A DNA stretch of 64,000 nt from Halalkalibacterium ligniniphilum (GTDB lineage Bacteria > Bacillota > Bacilli > Bacillales > Bacillaceae_D), in contig NZ_ANNK01000092.1 of NCBI RefSeq assembly GCF_000334155.1, positions 1 through 64,000 on the forward strand, in the 5' to 3' direction. The position numbers were made by a program, and so were the translations under genes. Positions 15,646-25,607 of this stretch are shown piece by piece (positions within the stretch are counted from its first letter, which is position 1; every line of letters starts with the position of its first letter). The notes beneath the pieces were generated by a model. That model was not told where the DNA came from. It saw nothing but the letters and a program-made list of their open reading frames with translations, and did not search any database.

Positions 15646-16734
15646 ATGAGCAAATCTCAAGTTGAAGTTGACAAAAGCTCGAGGAAATCTGCTGAAGCTG
15701 GTGCTAAAAAGTTCGCTGGCAGTACGAGCAGAAAGTTCAACTATTTTGAGCCACAAGGTCGGAGAGCGACGTTGTATGAAAATATTACGGTAGATGTCCA
15801 GCCTGATCCTGAACGATACCTAATTCAAGGATGGATTATTTCTTTTTCGGACGGGACACCTGCGTACAGTGACAAAAGGACAAAAATTAAGAGCTCAAAT
15901 TGGCATGAATTCCGTGATCCAAATGGTGAATGGGAGCGGACTCACTACATCCGTGTTGCCTCAATTGAGAAGCAAATTAATTTAACGATTCAAAACGCGA
16001 GAGCAGAAGAATCCTTTAACAATATGGATGTTGGCTGGGTTAAAATTTTACAAAATCATTTAAGCGCTTCAAAACACGCTGAATACGGTTTAGGGATGGT
16101 GTTTCAATGTGCGCAGCGTGATGGCATGAGTCAAATGATTAATAATGCAATCCTTGTGAATGCCTCTGACAAATTACGTTATGGACAGGACCTTGCCCTC
16201 TATATCATGAATATCGCAAATGAAATTGAATTTGATGAAGCCGCAGGAAAACAGCATTGGTTAAAAAACAATGAATGGCAAGGGGTACGTGAAGTGGTAG
16301 AAAATTTTACTGCTTCAACAGACTGGGCCGAACAAGTTTTTGCAGCGAATTTAATTTATGAGCCTTTAGTGAGTGAACTATTCCGTAGCGGTTTTCTCAT
16401 GCAATTCGCCGCATCCCACGGTGATTTCGTCACTCCAACCATTGTTGCAACGGCGGAAGGAGACTATGAACGAAATCTCGACTATACGCTTGAAATGTTC
16501 TACACGTTTTTACAAGATCCCGAACATGGAAAATATAATAAACAGGTTGCCCAGCAATGGCTAGCCAAGTACGTTCCCATGTGTGTCAAGGCCGCTAAAC
16601 AGTTGCAACCCATCTGGTCACAGCCTCGTGTGAAGGTAACGACCTTCCCTAACGCATATAGCAGAGCAGAGCAGCGTTTCCAAACGATTTTAAATGCGCT
16701 AAACCTAGAATTACCAAAGGGGGTTACATTATGA
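15646..16734 (+). CDS. prmC: soluble di-iron monooxygenase hydroxylase beta subunit
   Basis: 362 aa from the ATG at 15646, chosen because GGGAGGT precedes it by 6 bases; an upstream in-frame ATG at 15559 lies inside prmB and lacks a ribosome site. The ferritin-like fold of the small hydroxylase subunit is seen (conserved RRATLYENITVDVQPDPERYL and the Q-H-L-S-A-S-KHAEYGLGM helix). It scaffolds the alpha subunit and has no iron ligands of its own. Its stop overlaps prmD (ATGA). Confidence 0.9.
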   Translation: MSKSQVEVDKSSRKSAEAGAKKFAGSTSRKFNYFEPQGRRATLYENITVDVQPDPERYLIQGWIISFSDGTPAYSDKRTKIKSSNWHEFRDPNGEWERTHYIRVASIEKQINLTIQNARAEESFNNMDVGWVKILQNHLSASKHAEYGLGMVFQCAQRDGMSQMINNAILVNASDKLRYGQDLALYIMNIANEIEFDEAAGKQHWLKNNEWQGVREVVENFTASTDWAEQVFAANLIYEPLVSELFRSGFLMQFAASHGDFVTPTIVATAEGDYERNLDYTLEMFYTFLQDPEHGKYNKQVAQQWLAKYVPMCVKAAKQLQPIWSQPRVKVTTFPNAYSRAEQRFQTILNALNLELPKGVTL

Positions 16735-17057
16735 TAAGCAACAAAAAACTTGAGAAAGGGTTTAATAACAAATGCGGCGTTACGCTTAGTGACAGCGTTG
16801 AGGGACGAGTGATTGCAGAAATTATGGCAGAAAAAGATGGCATTAAAGTGACACATTATCCAGCCATGATTCGTATTGATGGAACAGAGAAATTAGAGTT
16901 TTGTATGACAGAAATTAGTGAAGCGTTGGGACGAGAGTTTGACCCTTATTTGTTTCAGGTTGAAATGTCTACACACTATGGACGCATGGTCATGCTTGAC
17001 GATAAAATCATTTTATTTGCAAATCCCGAAGACGCAAAAGAGTATATCGGGTTTTAA
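16731..17057 (+). CDS. prmD: monooxygenase coupling (effector) protein
   Basis: 108 aa, MmoB/DmpM-family regulatory protein without cofactor. Conserved pattern seen: GRVIAEIMAEKDGIKVTHYPAMIRIDG followed by the FDPYLFQVEMSTHYGRM segment. It binds the hydroxylase and tunes oxygen activation and electron delivery. Translationally coupled to prmC. Last gene of the rightward operon; a terminator follows after 9 bases. Confidence 0.9.
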   Translation: MISNKKLEKGFNNKCGVTLSDSVEGRVIAEIMAEKDGIKVTHYPAMIRIDGTEKLEFCMTEISEALGREFDPYLFQVEMSTHYGRMVMLDDKIILFANPEDAKEYIGF

Positions 17058-17066
17058 CGCAAAAAG

Positions 17067-17104
17067 AGCAGCGGGTCTTTTACCAGCCCTCTGCTTACTT
17101 TTTT
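17067..17104 (+). terminator. rho-independent terminator of prmABCD
   Basis: AGCAGcGGG / CCCtCTGCT stem (17067-17095) followed by an almost unbroken T run. Confidence 0.8.
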
Positions 17105-17378
17105 GTCACAATACAAAGCCTTTCCTTACCTAGAGCAGCTTTAAAAGATTGAATAAATTGGTGCGCTTCAGTGGTTTCCACTTTCATAGCTACATAGGTA
17201 TAAGACATTTATGGTTCACTTTATCTGTATTACAGCTCTTATTGTACACCAACTGTACCCTCTTTATTAAGAAATCCCTCCATAGGCTATTACAAAAGAT
17301 TAAAAAATTTAAGCTTTACCTGATTGTAACGCCGAGACAGAAAAAGTGATTATAAACGTAAACCAAGAGTTATCTTTT
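17105..17378. other. intergenic region between prmD and parC terminators
   Basis: Convergent gap of about 270 bases between two terminators. I see no gene or motif that I can support. Confidence 0.5.
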
Positions 17379-17412
17379 TAAAAAAACCGATAAGCTGTCA
17401 CTCATCGGTTTT
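17379..17412 (-). terminator. rho-independent terminator of parC
   Basis: ACCGAT (17386-17391) / ATCGGT (17404-17409); on the minus strand the stem is followed by a T run. The stem overlaps the parC stop codon. Confidence 0.8.
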
Positions 17413-19845
17413 CTGTACACTCGTATCAATGATTTTCCATACTTCTACGACGTTTCCATCAGCTGTACTATCAATAACGAAAGATCCGTTGCTATAGCGG
17501 TCGCTGTTTCGATAGGTTGCGGGTATAATTGCCTCGACCTTTCCTTTTTCCGTGCGTACGTGGTACGTTTCATCGCCCGATAGGACATGCTTGCATGCAA
17601 TCACACGATGAGGATTGGATTTTAATTCTCGAAGCATCACAAGGCCACGCTTTGCCCTCGAGGATTTATCAAATTCCTTTATCGACATTTTCTTTACAGC
17701 CCCGCGCTGCGTAACTAAAAGAAATTCAACCGTTTCATCTAAAGAGAAGGTTGTGGCGTCAACGACCTTGTCACCCTCTTTTAAATTCATCCCTTTTACC
17801 CCTGCAGCTCGCTGGCCAACAAGGCTTATCTCTTCTTCGTTGAACCATAAGCCATATCCTAGTTCAGTAGCAATAAACAGCTCTTGCTTACCATCTGTTA
17901 GCCGAACCGTTACGACCTCATCCTCATCCTTTAGCTTCACAGCCATCAATGGTTTAGAGTAGCGCTGTGCCTGATACAAGGAAAGCTGTGAGCGCTTGGT
18001 CATTCCGTTTTTAGTGATAAAGAGAAGGGAATGCTCTTCACTAAATTCTTTTACCGGAAGTGCCTCAATGATTTCGTCTTCTTTATCGAGAGAAACAAGA
18101 TTGGCTACATGCTGTCCGTTATCCTTCCAACGAAAATCAGGTAGCTGATGGACTGGTAAATACAAATAGTTCCCTAATTTTGTGAACAATAGCAAGGTGT
18201 CCGTTGTATTCATTTCAAAGTGACCAAGGAGGTAATCTCCTTCTTTCATCCCAGGTGGCTCACCATTTGAAGCGGTGTAGGATCGGATGCTCGTTCGCTT
18301 CACATAGCCTTCCTTCGTTACGGTCACCATGACATCCTCAGACGGCACAAGGACTTCCATATTAATTTTAATTTCTTCAATTTCTTTTTTGATCACCGTG
18401 CGGCGGTCATCTGCAAATTCTTTTTTAATTGCCAATAAGTCCTTTTTGATGACATGAATAAGCTTTTTCTCGCTAGCTAGAATGGATTCTAATTCGTGAA
18501 TTTTTCTTTCAAGCTCTGCCGCTTCTTCTTCAAGCGTTGTAATGTCTGTATTTGTTAAGCGGTAAAGCTGTAAGGTAACGATGGCTTCCGCTTGTGCTTC
18601 TGTAAATTGAAAGGATTGAATGAGATTATCTTTTGCATCCTTTTTATCTCTCGATGCACGGATCGTCGTAATCACTTCGTCAAGGATTGAGATGGCCTTC
18701 ATTAACCCATGAACGATATGCTGACGGTCTTTTGCTTTGCGAAGCTCGTACTCAGAGCGGCGAGTGGTCACTTCTTTTTGATGGTCAATGTATGCTTGAA
18801 TAAGCGCTTGCAACCCCATTAGCTTTGGAGCTTTGTTATGAATGGCCACCATATTGAAATTATATGTAATTTGCAAATCTGTATTTTTAAATAAATAGTT
18901 TAAAATCGACTGAGCATCTGCTTCCTTTTTCAACTCCACAACAATGCGAAGACCTGTTCGATCTGTTTCATCTCGAACCTCCGCGATCCCGTCAACTTTT
19001 TTGTCAAAGCGAAGCTCATCCATTTTTTTGACGAGGTTTGCTTTAATGACTTCATATGGTATCTCTGTAATCACAATTTGCTCGCGACCGCCACGAAGTT
19101 CCTCAATCTCCGTTTTTGCACGAACAACAATTTTGCCTTTCCCTGTTTGATACGCCTGACGGATTCCATCAATACCTTGCACAATTCCCCCAGTAGGGAA
19201 ATCTGGGCCTTTGATCACTGTCATTAAATCATCAAGTGTTGTCGACGATTTCTCCATTTGCATAATGACGCCATCAATGATTTCACTTAAATGATGGGGT
19301 GGAATGTCTGTGGCATACCCTGCAGAAATTCCTGTAGAGCCATTGACAAGAAGGTTTGGAAACATGGCTGGAAGGACGATAGGCTCTTGATCTGAATCAT
19401 CGAAGTTCGGAATAAACTCGACCGTATTCTTTTCAATATCACGTAAGAGCTGGGATGAAATTTTCGACAATCTGGCCTCGGTGTAACGCATAGCTGCAGG
19501 TGGATCGCCATCAATGGAACCATTGTTTCCGTGCATATCGACAAGAAGATTACGAACCTTCCATTCTTGACTCATTCGAATCATTGCATCATAGACAGAT
19601 GAGTCACCATGTGGATGATAGTTTCCGATCACGTTTCCTACTGTCTTCGCTGATTTACGAAACGGCTTTTCTGCCGTGTTGCCGTCCTTGTACATCGCAT
19701 ACAAAATTCGGCGTTGAACAGGCTTTAACCCATCTCTTACATCAGGAAGTGCCCGTTCTTGAATAATATATTTACTGTAGCGACCAAATCTGTCACCAAT
19801 TACCTCTTCTAAAGGAAGGTCTAAGTATCGCTCTGACTGTGTCAA
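17398..19845 (-). CDS. parC: DNA topoisomerase IV subunit A
   Basis: 815 aa. Catalytic Tyr in [10 protein letters not shown] (about residue 120), quinolone-determining region [12 protein letters not shown] at about 77-88, and a C-terminal set of six beta-pinwheel repeats. ParC with ParE decatenates daughter chromosomes. Ser and Asp at the two quinolone positions are the usual sensitive-type residues. It starts 2 bases after parE. Confidence 0.97.
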   Translation of the reverse strand: MTQSERYLDLPLEEVIGDRFGRYSKYIIQERALPDVRDGLKPVQRRILYAMYKDGNTAEKPFRKSAKTVGNVIGNYHPHGDSSVYDAMIRMSQEWKVRNLLVDMHGNNGSIDGDPPAAMRYTEARLSKISSQLLRDIEKNTVEFIPNFDDSDQEPIVLPAMFPNLLVNGSTGISAGYATDIPPHHLSEIIDGVIMQMEKSSTTLDDLMTVIKGPDFPTGGIVQGIDGIRQAYQTGKGKIVVRAKTEIEELRGGREQIVITEIPYEVIKANLVKKMDELRFDKKVDGIAEVRDETDRTGLRIVVELKKEADAQSILNYLFKNTDLQITYNFNMVAIHNKAPKLMGLQALIQAYIDHQKEVTTRRSEYELRKAKDRQHIVHGLMKAISILDEVITTIRASRDKKDAKDNLIQSFQFTEAQAEAIVTLQLYRLTNTDITTLEEEAAELERKIHELESILASEKKLIHVIKKDLLAIKKEFADDRRTVIKKEIEEIKINMEVLVPSEDVMVTVTKEGYVKRTSIRSYTASNGEPPGMKEGDYLLGHFEMNTTDTLLLFTKLGNYLYLPVHQLPDFRWKDNGQHVANLVSLDKEDEIIEALPVKEFSEEHSLLFITKNGMTKRSQLSLYQAQRYSKPLMAVKLKDEDEVVTVRLTDGKQELFIATELGYGLWFNEEEISLVGQRAAGVKGMNLKEGDKVVDATTFSLDETVEFLLVTQRGAVKKMSIKEFDKSSRAKRGLVMLRELKSNPHRVIACKHVLSGDETYHVRTEKGKVEAIIPATYRNSDRYSNGSFVIDSTADGNVVEVWKIIDTSVQKTDE

Positions 19846-19847
19846 AC

Positions 19848-21818
19848 TTACTCCTCCTCAATGACTGCTAAGTTTTCGTTTTCTAAGATGTTTGACTCCT
19901 CTTCAAGTCCAAACGCCACATGGGATTCAATCCATTTTCTGCGAGGCTCTACCTTATCTCCCATTAAAGTTGAGACACGTTTTTCCGCTCTTGCTGCATC
20001 GTCAATGCGTACGCGAATTAACGTACGTGTTTCAGGGTTCATGGTCGTTTCCCAAAGCTGGGTTGCATTCATCTCCCCAAGACCTTTGTAACGCTGGAGG
20101 GTATATCCACGACCGACCTTAGCTGTTGCATGATGCAATTCACGCTCATCCCACGCATATTCGATCACTTCCTTTTTACCTGAACCTTTGCTTACCTTGT
20201 ATAGTGGCGGCAGGGCAATATATACCTTTCCTGCTTCTACTAGTGGGCGCATATACCGGTAAAAGAATGTAAGGAGCAGCACTTGAATATGTGCACCATC
20301 TGTATCTGCGTCTGTCATGATCACGATTTTATCGTAATTCACATCTTCAAGCGTAAAGTCTGCCCCTACGCCTGCACCGATCGTATGAATGATCGTACGG
20401 ATTTCCTCGTTTTTCATAATGTCTTCAAGCTTCGCTTTTTCCGTATTAATGACCTTTCCTCTTAGGGGAAGGACAGCTTGAAACTTTCGGTCGCGGCCTT
20501 GCTTTGCCGAACCCCCAGCAGAATCTCCCTCCACAAGGTACAGCTCATTGCGCTCAGGGTTTTTCGATTGTGCTGGTGTTAATTTACCTGAAAGCAACAC
20601 ATCTCTGCGTCTGCTTTTTTTACCGTTTCGCGCATCCTCTCTTGCTTTTCTTGCTGCTTCACGCGCCTGTGCTGCTTTAATTGCTTTTTTAATGAGCATA
20701 GCACTCATCTCTGGATTTTCCTCAAAAAAATAGCTTAGCTTTTCAGAAACAAGGCCATCAACCGCTGAACGTGCTTCTGGCGTTCCGAGCTTCCCTTTTG
20801 TTTGTCCTTCAAATTGGAGATTGGCTTCGGGAACACGAACGGAAACAATCGCTGTAAAACCTTCGCGAATGTCTGATCCGTCCAAATTTTTCTCTTTTTC
20901 TTTTAAAAGCTTTACCTTACGCGCATATTCGTTCACAGCACGTGTCATGGCCGTTTTGGCCCCAAGCTCATGGGTCCCGCCATCCTTTGTTCGAACATTA
21001 TTAACAAAAGACAAGACGTTTTCCGTATAACCATCGTTAAACTGAAAAGCAAACTCAACTTCAATATTGTGGCTTTCTCCACTAAAGAAAACGACGGGAT
21101 GAAGGGTTTCTTTGTCTTCGTTAAGATATTCAACAAAAGCTTCGATACCATTTTCATAGTAAAAGACTTCTTGGAGATTGTCCTCTCGTAAATCAACAAG
21201 CTCAATTTTCAAACCTTTTAATAAAAATGCCGCTTCTCGTAAGCGTTCAGAAAGTGTCTCGAAATTAAAGGTTGTTACACTAAATATCGTCGTATCTGGC
21301 TTAAAGTGAATCGTTGTTCCTGTTTTCCGTGTTTTTCCTAGCTTTTCTAACGTCGTTACTGGCTTTCCACCATGTTCAAATCGTTGCTTGAAGATGAAGC
21401 CGTCCCGCTTAATCTCCACAACAAGCCACTCTGATAGTGCGTTAACGACAGAAGCACCAACCCCATGGAGACCCCCACTTGTGGCATAGCCACCTTGCCC
21501 AAATTTCCCCCCAGCATGAAGAACAGTTAAGATAACCTCCGGTGTGGGCTTGCCCATTTTATGCATTCCCGTCGGCATCCCACGTCCTTCATCCGAAACG
21601 GAAATACTATTATCCTTATGAATGGTGACATTTATATAAGAGCCGTAGCCTGCAAGTGCTTCATCTACGGCATTATCTACAATTTCATAAACAAGGTGAT
21701 GAAGTCCGCGATAATCGGTACTACCAATATACATCCCTGGACGCTTTCGAACAGCCTCCAGTCCTTCTAGTACTTGAATTGCATCATCGTTATAATCCAG
21801 TTGCTGTTTCTTTACCAA
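19848..21818 (-). CDS. parE: DNA topoisomerase IV subunit B
   Basis: 656 aa from a TTG at 21818. I chose this start because AAAGGAG lies 8 bases before it and the product then begins (M)[31 protein letters not shown], as in Bacillus ParE; the longer frame to 21851 has no ribosome site. GHKL ATPase motifs ([31 protein letters not shown]) and TOPRIM motif LVEGDSAGG with DTDGAH are present. A LexA box lies 49 bases upstream. Confidence 0.96.
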   Translation of the reverse strand: MVKKQQLDYNDDAIQVLEGLEAVRKRPGMYIGSTDYRGLHHLVYEIVDNAVDEALAGYGSYINVTIHKDNSISVSDEGRGMPTGMHKMGKPTPEVILTVLHAGGKFGQGGYATSGGLHGVGASVVNALSEWLVVEIKRDGFIFKQRFEHGGKPVTTLEKLGKTRKTGTTIHFKPDTTIFSVTTFNFETLSERLREAAFLLKGLKIELVDLREDNLQEVFYYENGIEAFVEYLNEDKETLHPVVFFSGESHNIEVEFAFQFNDGYTENVLSFVNNVRTKDGGTHELGAKTAMTRAVNEYARKVKLLKEKEKNLDGSDIREGFTAIVSVRVPEANLQFEGQTKGKLGTPEARSAVDGLVSEKLSYFFEENPEMSAMLIKKAIKAAQAREAARKAREDARNGKKSRRRDVLLSGKLTPAQSKNPERNELYLVEGDSAGGSAKQGRDRKFQAVLPLRGKVINTEKAKLEDIMKNEEIRTIIHTIGAGVGADFTLEDVNYDKIVIMTDADTDGAHIQVLLLTFFYRYMRPLVEAGKVYIALPPLYKVSKGSGKKEVIEYAWDERELHHATAKVGRGYTLQRYKGLGEMNATQLWETTMNPETRTLIRVRIDDAARAEKRVSTLMGDKVEPRRKWIESHVAFGLEEESNILENENLAVIEEE

Positions 21819-21866
21819 AATCGGTACTCCTTTCAACCAAACTTGCTTCAACTATCATAGCATATA

Positions 21867-21880
21867 CGAACATTTGTTTC
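21867..21880. promoter_or_regulatory. LexA (DinR) box
   Basis: CGAACATTTGTTTC matches the Bacillus SOS consensus CGAACRNRYGTTYC at 13 of 14 positions. It lies in front of parE; parEC are SOS genes in B. subtilis. Confidence 0.75.
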
Positions 21881-22037
21881 ATTCAATTCTTTATCTCTAC
21901 GCATATTCATTGTAGCGTTAATCTCAGTATTCGCAACCTTTTTCATGAAACCCTCTTCTATCTGAGTAAAAAGTCGGATATGAATCTCGTTAAAGTTTTT
22001 TAAATTAAAAGGCACGTTTTTAGTAGTAAACTCATTT

Positions 22038-22069
22038 GAAAAACGCCCCAAGCTAAAGCCCGGGACGTT
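22038..22069 (-). terminator. rho-independent terminator of yneT
   Basis: AACGCCCC / GGGaCGTT stem with inner AGC/GCT pairing, followed on the minus strand by TTTTTC. Confidence 0.7.
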
Positions 22070-22073
22070 GTGT

Positions 22074-22487
22074 TTATTTGAATTTTGCATGCTCCACTTT
22101 AATGCAGCGGTTCATCACAGTTGTGACACCATGCTCTTGCAAATAATCGTAGGCTTCTTCATTTTCCACCCCTAGCTGTGCCCAAAATATTTTCGCTCCG
22201 ATATCAACTGTATCTTTTGCAATTTCAGGTAAAAATTCACTTCGGCGAAAAACATTCACAATATCAACTGGACCTTCAATGTCTTGAAGAGTTGCGACTG
22301 CTTTCTCCCCAAGCACCTCGTCTACCGACGGGTTAACAGGAATGATCTCATAGCCGGCATTTTTCATTGCCTCAGAAATCATATAGGATGTTCGCTCTGG
22401 ATTTGCGGACAGTCCGACGACCGCAATTCGCTTACTCGTATGTAAGATTTCCTTAATTTTATCATCGGATGGATTTTTAATTGCCAT
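22074..22487 (-). CDS. yneT: CoA-binding domain protein (YneT/YccU family)
   Basis: 137 aa Rossmann-type CoA_binding domain covering the whole protein: IAVVGLSANPERTSYMISEAM near 20-40, IPVNPSVDEVLG near 48-60, and the family's C-terminal NRCIKVEH. It sits upstream of parE as in other Bacillus. The ligand is probably CoA or a nucleotide; the physiological role is not established. Ribosome site AAGGAGGA. Confidence 0.88.
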   Translation of the reverse strand: MAIKNPSDDKIKEILHTSKRIAVVGLSANPERTSYMISEAMKNAGYEIIPVNPSVDEVLGEKAVATLQDIEGPVDIVNVFRRSEFLPEIAKDTVDIGAKIFWAQLGVENEEAYDYLQEHGVTTVMNRCIKVEHAKFK

Positions 22488-23046
22488 TCGTCATTCCTCC
22501 TTATCAATGTATCGTTTCACATGCTATGCAAACTTATTCACCATGCACCTGTGAATTTCCTGCTATTGTTAAAAAGAATATAGATCAATTGTTCTTTAAT
22601 TAAAAACAATCGTTCCTACTGTCATATATAGGGACTATTTACTCAACCGAAGTAATCCATTCAACTTCATCCCTGTCGACGAGAAAAGCAGCCGTGTTAA
22701 GATGGTTTGTATCTCCATTAAATTTATACCTGTTAATATGATTATCATCATCATAGAATCGACATTTTTTCTTACGTCAGTTTCTTTGAAAAAGTTGTAG
22801 ATTTCATCTGATTGATGATGAACGTTTCCTTAGTCCAATTACTACCACAATACTTATCGTTATAACCGTTTAATTTATGGAAATAACCTCATAAAAACTG
22901 TTGGAAGAATCATTAAAACACCTAGAATAAATATCTCAACATCATTTATTCCTCTCTCTTCAATTGTTTAAAAAAGCTGCCTTAAAGGCCCCTTGGGTTA
23001 AAGAAAATGGGGTATGCCTTATAAGACAGCTACATTGATGAAAAAA
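22488..23046. other. long gap with a decayed coding remnant
   Basis: 559 bases with no intact gene. The minus strand carries two peptide fragments in different frames (see the pseudogene entry). The remaining AT-rich sequence shows nothing I can support. Confidence 0.5.
22639..22888 (-). pseudogene. frameshifted remnant of an unrecognised gene
   Basis: Two open stretches on the minus strand: 22772-22888 (38 codons, ends TTFSKKLT stop) and 22639-22761 (40 codons, ends DRDEVEWITSVE stop). Both have protein-like composition and adjoin at a poly-A tract, as expected for one gene broken by a frameshift. There is no start with a ribosome site. I do not recognise the family. It could be chance. Confidence 0.35.
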
Positions 23047-23646
23047 TTAATGATTATTCTCAGCTTCCTTGATCGCTTCTTCGATTGCCTGCTTTGATTG
23101 AAGGCCCGTTAATACTTGACCACCAATGTCAAAAGTTGGAACGGCACGTACCTGAGCAGTTGTGTACGCTTCCCTGACTAAAGCCGCTCTTCTATCACTA
23201 TTTTTACGTGTTTCAAGCACCTCAATAAAGGCCTTTTGATTAAGTCCAATCGATTCGGCTACAGCTGCTAATACTTCAATGGAACCAATATCCTGTCCAT
23301 CGTGGTATAAGGCCCGAAATACTGCATCTGCATATTCATTCCCTTTGCCATAATCCTTTGCAAAAAGTAGACCTTCATGTGCGTAAAAGGTATAAGGATA
23401 AGGGTCGATAGAAGGCATATTCATCGTTACCCCAAGGCTCTTAGCAAGAGGAGCGATGTTGTTATGCCAAGCATGTTGGATGTACTCATCTTTTGGACTT
23501 AAGGTTTCTTGTGGATAAGGCCTAAGCTCAAAAGGCATCCAGTCAACTTCAACGTCCTTTCCTTTTATAGCTTCCTGAAGCGGAGCCTCCGCTAAAAAAC
23601 AAAAGGGTCAAACAAAATCAGAATAAATACGAATCTTTACGGACAT
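23047..23646 (-). CDS. DsbA/FrnE-family thiol oxidoreductase with in-frame TGA (probable selenoprotein)
   Basis: Read through one TGA, the frame gives 199 residues from the ATG at 23646 (GAGGTG site 7 bases upstream). Codon 13 is TGA (23608-23610) and gives YSDFV-U-P-F-C-FLAEAPL: the position is the first Cys of the CPFC active site of FrnE/DsbA-like enzymes. The rest is intact: ELRPYP, a helical insert, the cis-Pro loop AVPTFDIGG and a normal C-terminus. A hairpin fitting the bacterial SECIS model follows the TGA. If TGA were a stop, only a 163-residue piece from 23538 without active site could be made. Alternative: a nonsense mutation or sequencing error at this one codon. Confidence 0.75.
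23579..23593 (-). promoter_or_regulatory. candidate bacterial SECIS element
   Basis: On the mRNA AGCGGA-GGC-UCCGCU: a perfect 6-bp stem with a 3-base loop beginning GG. The loop starts 20 bases after the UGA. Published bSECIS models ask for a small apical loop with a G in its first two bases, about 16-37 bases past the UGA, and this fits. It lies inside the coding sequence, as bacterial SECIS elements do. Confidence 0.65.
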
Positions 23647-23727
23647 GTCTGTCACCTCATTCTTATGATTACCTTCATCATATCAAATGAACCAAAAAAG
23701 CTGAAAAAATTTGCTTATGAGCCCACT

Positions 23728-24363
23728 TTACATAAAGACAAGCTTCCCGTTTGTTCTCGTTTGGATGGTGAGCGGATATAGTTCAGATTTTCGTTCTGAC
23801 ATAAACCAGAGACGATTGTCTGATACGGCAATAAATAGACCGTTTTCGTTTCCGAGGGCACGAAAATGCTCGCTTCCTTGATCCCAAACCGGAACACCCA
23901 TTCGTTCAAATTGCTTCGTTTGAGCATCAAGGTCACAGGTAACAATGCCCACTTCACTAATGCATTGAAGGGCCTGTGAATCAAACGGCACATCTATTCT
24001 TTGGTTTAAATTATGCCTTGCGATTAGCTCGACAATGTTTCCAGCCGGATCTTCAAAATAGAGAGCATGCGCATTCCAGCTTTTAAATGAAACAATCGGG
24101 TTATTTTTATACTCTTTTAATGTAACACGCTGTTCTAGCCACGTCTTTGCCTCGTTCACTTTGTTTGAAGGTATATTCATGGCAAAATGATAGAATGGAT
24201 CACCTTCTCCTTCATAGGCTTCAAAGGTGAGAAGTGTGTGACCAACAAGCACTGAGAAATCCTCTGCAGTCTCATGAGTTAGAGGAAGTTCGAGTGTTTT
24301 TGTGTAGAATGCTTTTAAACGCTCAAGCTTTGTCGTTGAAAACGTAACCCCTTCAAATTCCAT
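23728..24363 (-). CDS. VOC (glyoxalase/extradiol dioxygenase-like) family protein
   Basis: 211 aa with two VOC modules. Residues 1-115 start FEGVTFSTTKLERLKAFYTKTL and end ALYFEDPAGNIVELIAR, the usual repeat pattern. The second half (130-211) begins SEVGIVTCDLDAQTKQFERMG and is shorter. Metal ligands His/Glu are not all clear. Likely a Bacillus-type glyoxalase/bleomycin-resistance-like enzyme; substrate unknown. The ribosome site is AAGGAGGG. Confidence 0.75.
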   Translation of the reverse strand: MEFEGVTFSTTKLERLKAFYTKTLELPLTHETAEDFSVLVGHTLLTFEAYEGEGDPFYHFAMNIPSNKVNEAKTWLEQRVTLKEYKNNPIVSFKSWNAHALYFEDPAGNIVELIARHNLNQRIDVPFDSQALQCISEVGIVTCDLDAQTKQFERMGVPVWDQGSEHFRALGNENGLFIAVSDNRLWFMSERKSELYPLTIQTRTNGKLVFM

Positions 24364-24460
24364 TCGAACACCCTCCTTAAAATAGACATAATTCCATTGT
24401 ATGACAAAAGAGCGATCATTACCTCAACCTTCTAAGGCCTAAGGTATATCTATAAAAAAT

Positions 24461-24502
24461 GACCAGTAAATTTCTGAGTACAGACTCAAACATTAACTGG
24501 TC
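24461..24502 (-). terminator. rho-independent terminator of fadH
   Basis: GACCAGT (24461-24467) / ACTGGTC (24496-24502) with an inner GAGT/ACTC stem; minus-strand exit ATTTTTTA. Confidence 0.65.
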
Positions 24503-24572
24503 CTCGATCTAAACAGGAGGGGATTCAAAAAAGCTGTTAACCTCGTACTAAAAATAAATGACTCTCCTAAAT

Positions 24573-24586
24573 ATTAAGCGCTTACA
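24573..24586. promoter_or_regulatory. possible cre site
   Basis: On the minus strand TGTAAGCGCTTAAT, 12 of 14 consensus positions. It lies between fadH and the VOC gene, past the fadH stop and upstream of its terminator. Confidence 0.4.
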
Positions 24587-24654
24587 TTTTTTGTGTCAAT
24601 CACGAGACTCGTTACCTACGGTTTAAAGCTTTGTAGTTATGTAAGGTTCATAAA

Positions 24655-25425
24655 CTAAAATTTAAATGCGGCCCCTTTCAGCCACTGTCCACCATCTAGT
24701 GTCAGGCACTCCCCATTCATGTATTGAGCTTCTGAGGAAAATAAAAACGCTGCAACCCCTGCAACTTCTTCTAATGTTCCAAAGCGTCGAGATGGAATGC
24801 TGTCAAGAAGCGCTTGATGTGCTTCTTCACTTGGAATCAGCTTCTCAGCTCCTCCTGTACCTTCAATAATCCCTGGAGAAATAGCGTTTAAACGGATTCC
24901 GTATTTCGTTCCCCATTCCACCGCAAGGCTGCGCGTCATCGCCAAAACGCCTGCCTTGGCACTAGCCGAATGAACGACACCTGGTCCGGCTGTCCACGCA
25001 TAGGAAGCGACCATGTTCACGACACTTCCTTGTTGATCATTTGCAATCCATTCCTTCCCCACTGCTTGTGTGCAGTACCAAGTTCCATGAAGAACGATAT
25101 CCACAACCGCTTTCCAACCATTATGAGACAAATCCTCTGCAGCGCACAAAAAATTTCCAGCAGCGTTATTCACCAAGCCATCGATCCGGCCAAATGCCTT
25201 TTTCGTTTCGGCTATCATACGATCGACATGTTCTGGATCACGTACGTCCATTTGTACCGTTAGGACTTGTCCTGCTCCCCCTTCTATTTCTTTTTTCGCT
25301 GCTTCTAAGCGTTCATGATTCCGTCCGCTAATCGTTACATTTGCTCCTAGTTCAACAAAGCGCTTCGCCATTGCTTTCCCCATCCCGTTACTGCCACCTG
25401 TTACAATAATGGATTGTCCTTTCAT
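24655..25425 (-). CDS. fadH: 2,4-dienoyl-CoA reductase (SDR family)
   Basis: 256 aa short-chain dehydrogenase. NADP-binding TGGSNGMGKA at 10-19, NNAAGN at about 87-92, and the C-terminal GGQWLKGAAF match Bacillus YkuF/FadH. The catalytic Tyr of ordinary SDRs is replaced (S-A-S-AKAG), as is typical of this reductase family. It removes double bonds of polyunsaturated acyl-CoA during beta-oxidation. A FadR box directly in front of the start supports the role in fatty acid degradation. Confidence 0.88.
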   Translation of the reverse strand: MKGQSIIVTGGSNGMGKAMAKRFVELGANVTISGRNHERLEAAKKEIEGGAGQVLTVQMDVRDPEHVDRMIAETKKAFGRIDGLVNNAAGNFLCAAEDLSHNGWKAVVDIVLHGTWYCTQAVGKEWIANDQQGSVVNMVASYAWTAGPGVVHSASAKAGVLAMTRSLAVEWGTKYGIRLNAISPGIIEGTGGAEKLIPSEEAHQALLDSIPSRRFGTLEEVAGVAAFLFSSEAQYMNGECLTLDGGQWLKGAAFKF

Positions 25426-25451
25426 GACTCAAGCCCCTTTTACTAAAGTTT

Positions 25452-25469
25452 TGAATGGTGACTCATTCA
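25452..25469. promoter_or_regulatory. FadR (YsiA) operator
   Basis: TGAATGGTGACTCATTCA, matching the Bacillus FadR box TGAATGANTANTCATTCA at all but two defined positions, 26 bases before fadH. Long-chain acyl-CoA would release the repressor. Confidence 0.8.
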
Positions 25470-25607
25470 CTTTTCATCACAAAAATACGTTTGTTTTATA
25501 CTAGTTCGACTTCATTCACGAAAACTCCTCCTAGCAATTTTACAAATCCGCTCCTTTGTATGCGGGTAAATCTATGACCAGAGAGGTTAGGTCAATCTGA
25601 TATTCGT

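Noticed and set aside
17398-19845. Quinolone-resistance change in ParC (Asp instead of Glu after HGDSSVY)
   Set aside because: Asp is the natural residue in many Gram-positive species, so it does not suggest resistance.
19287-21205. Open frames overlapping parC and parE
   Set aside because: Out-of-frame shadows of two certain topoisomerase genes.
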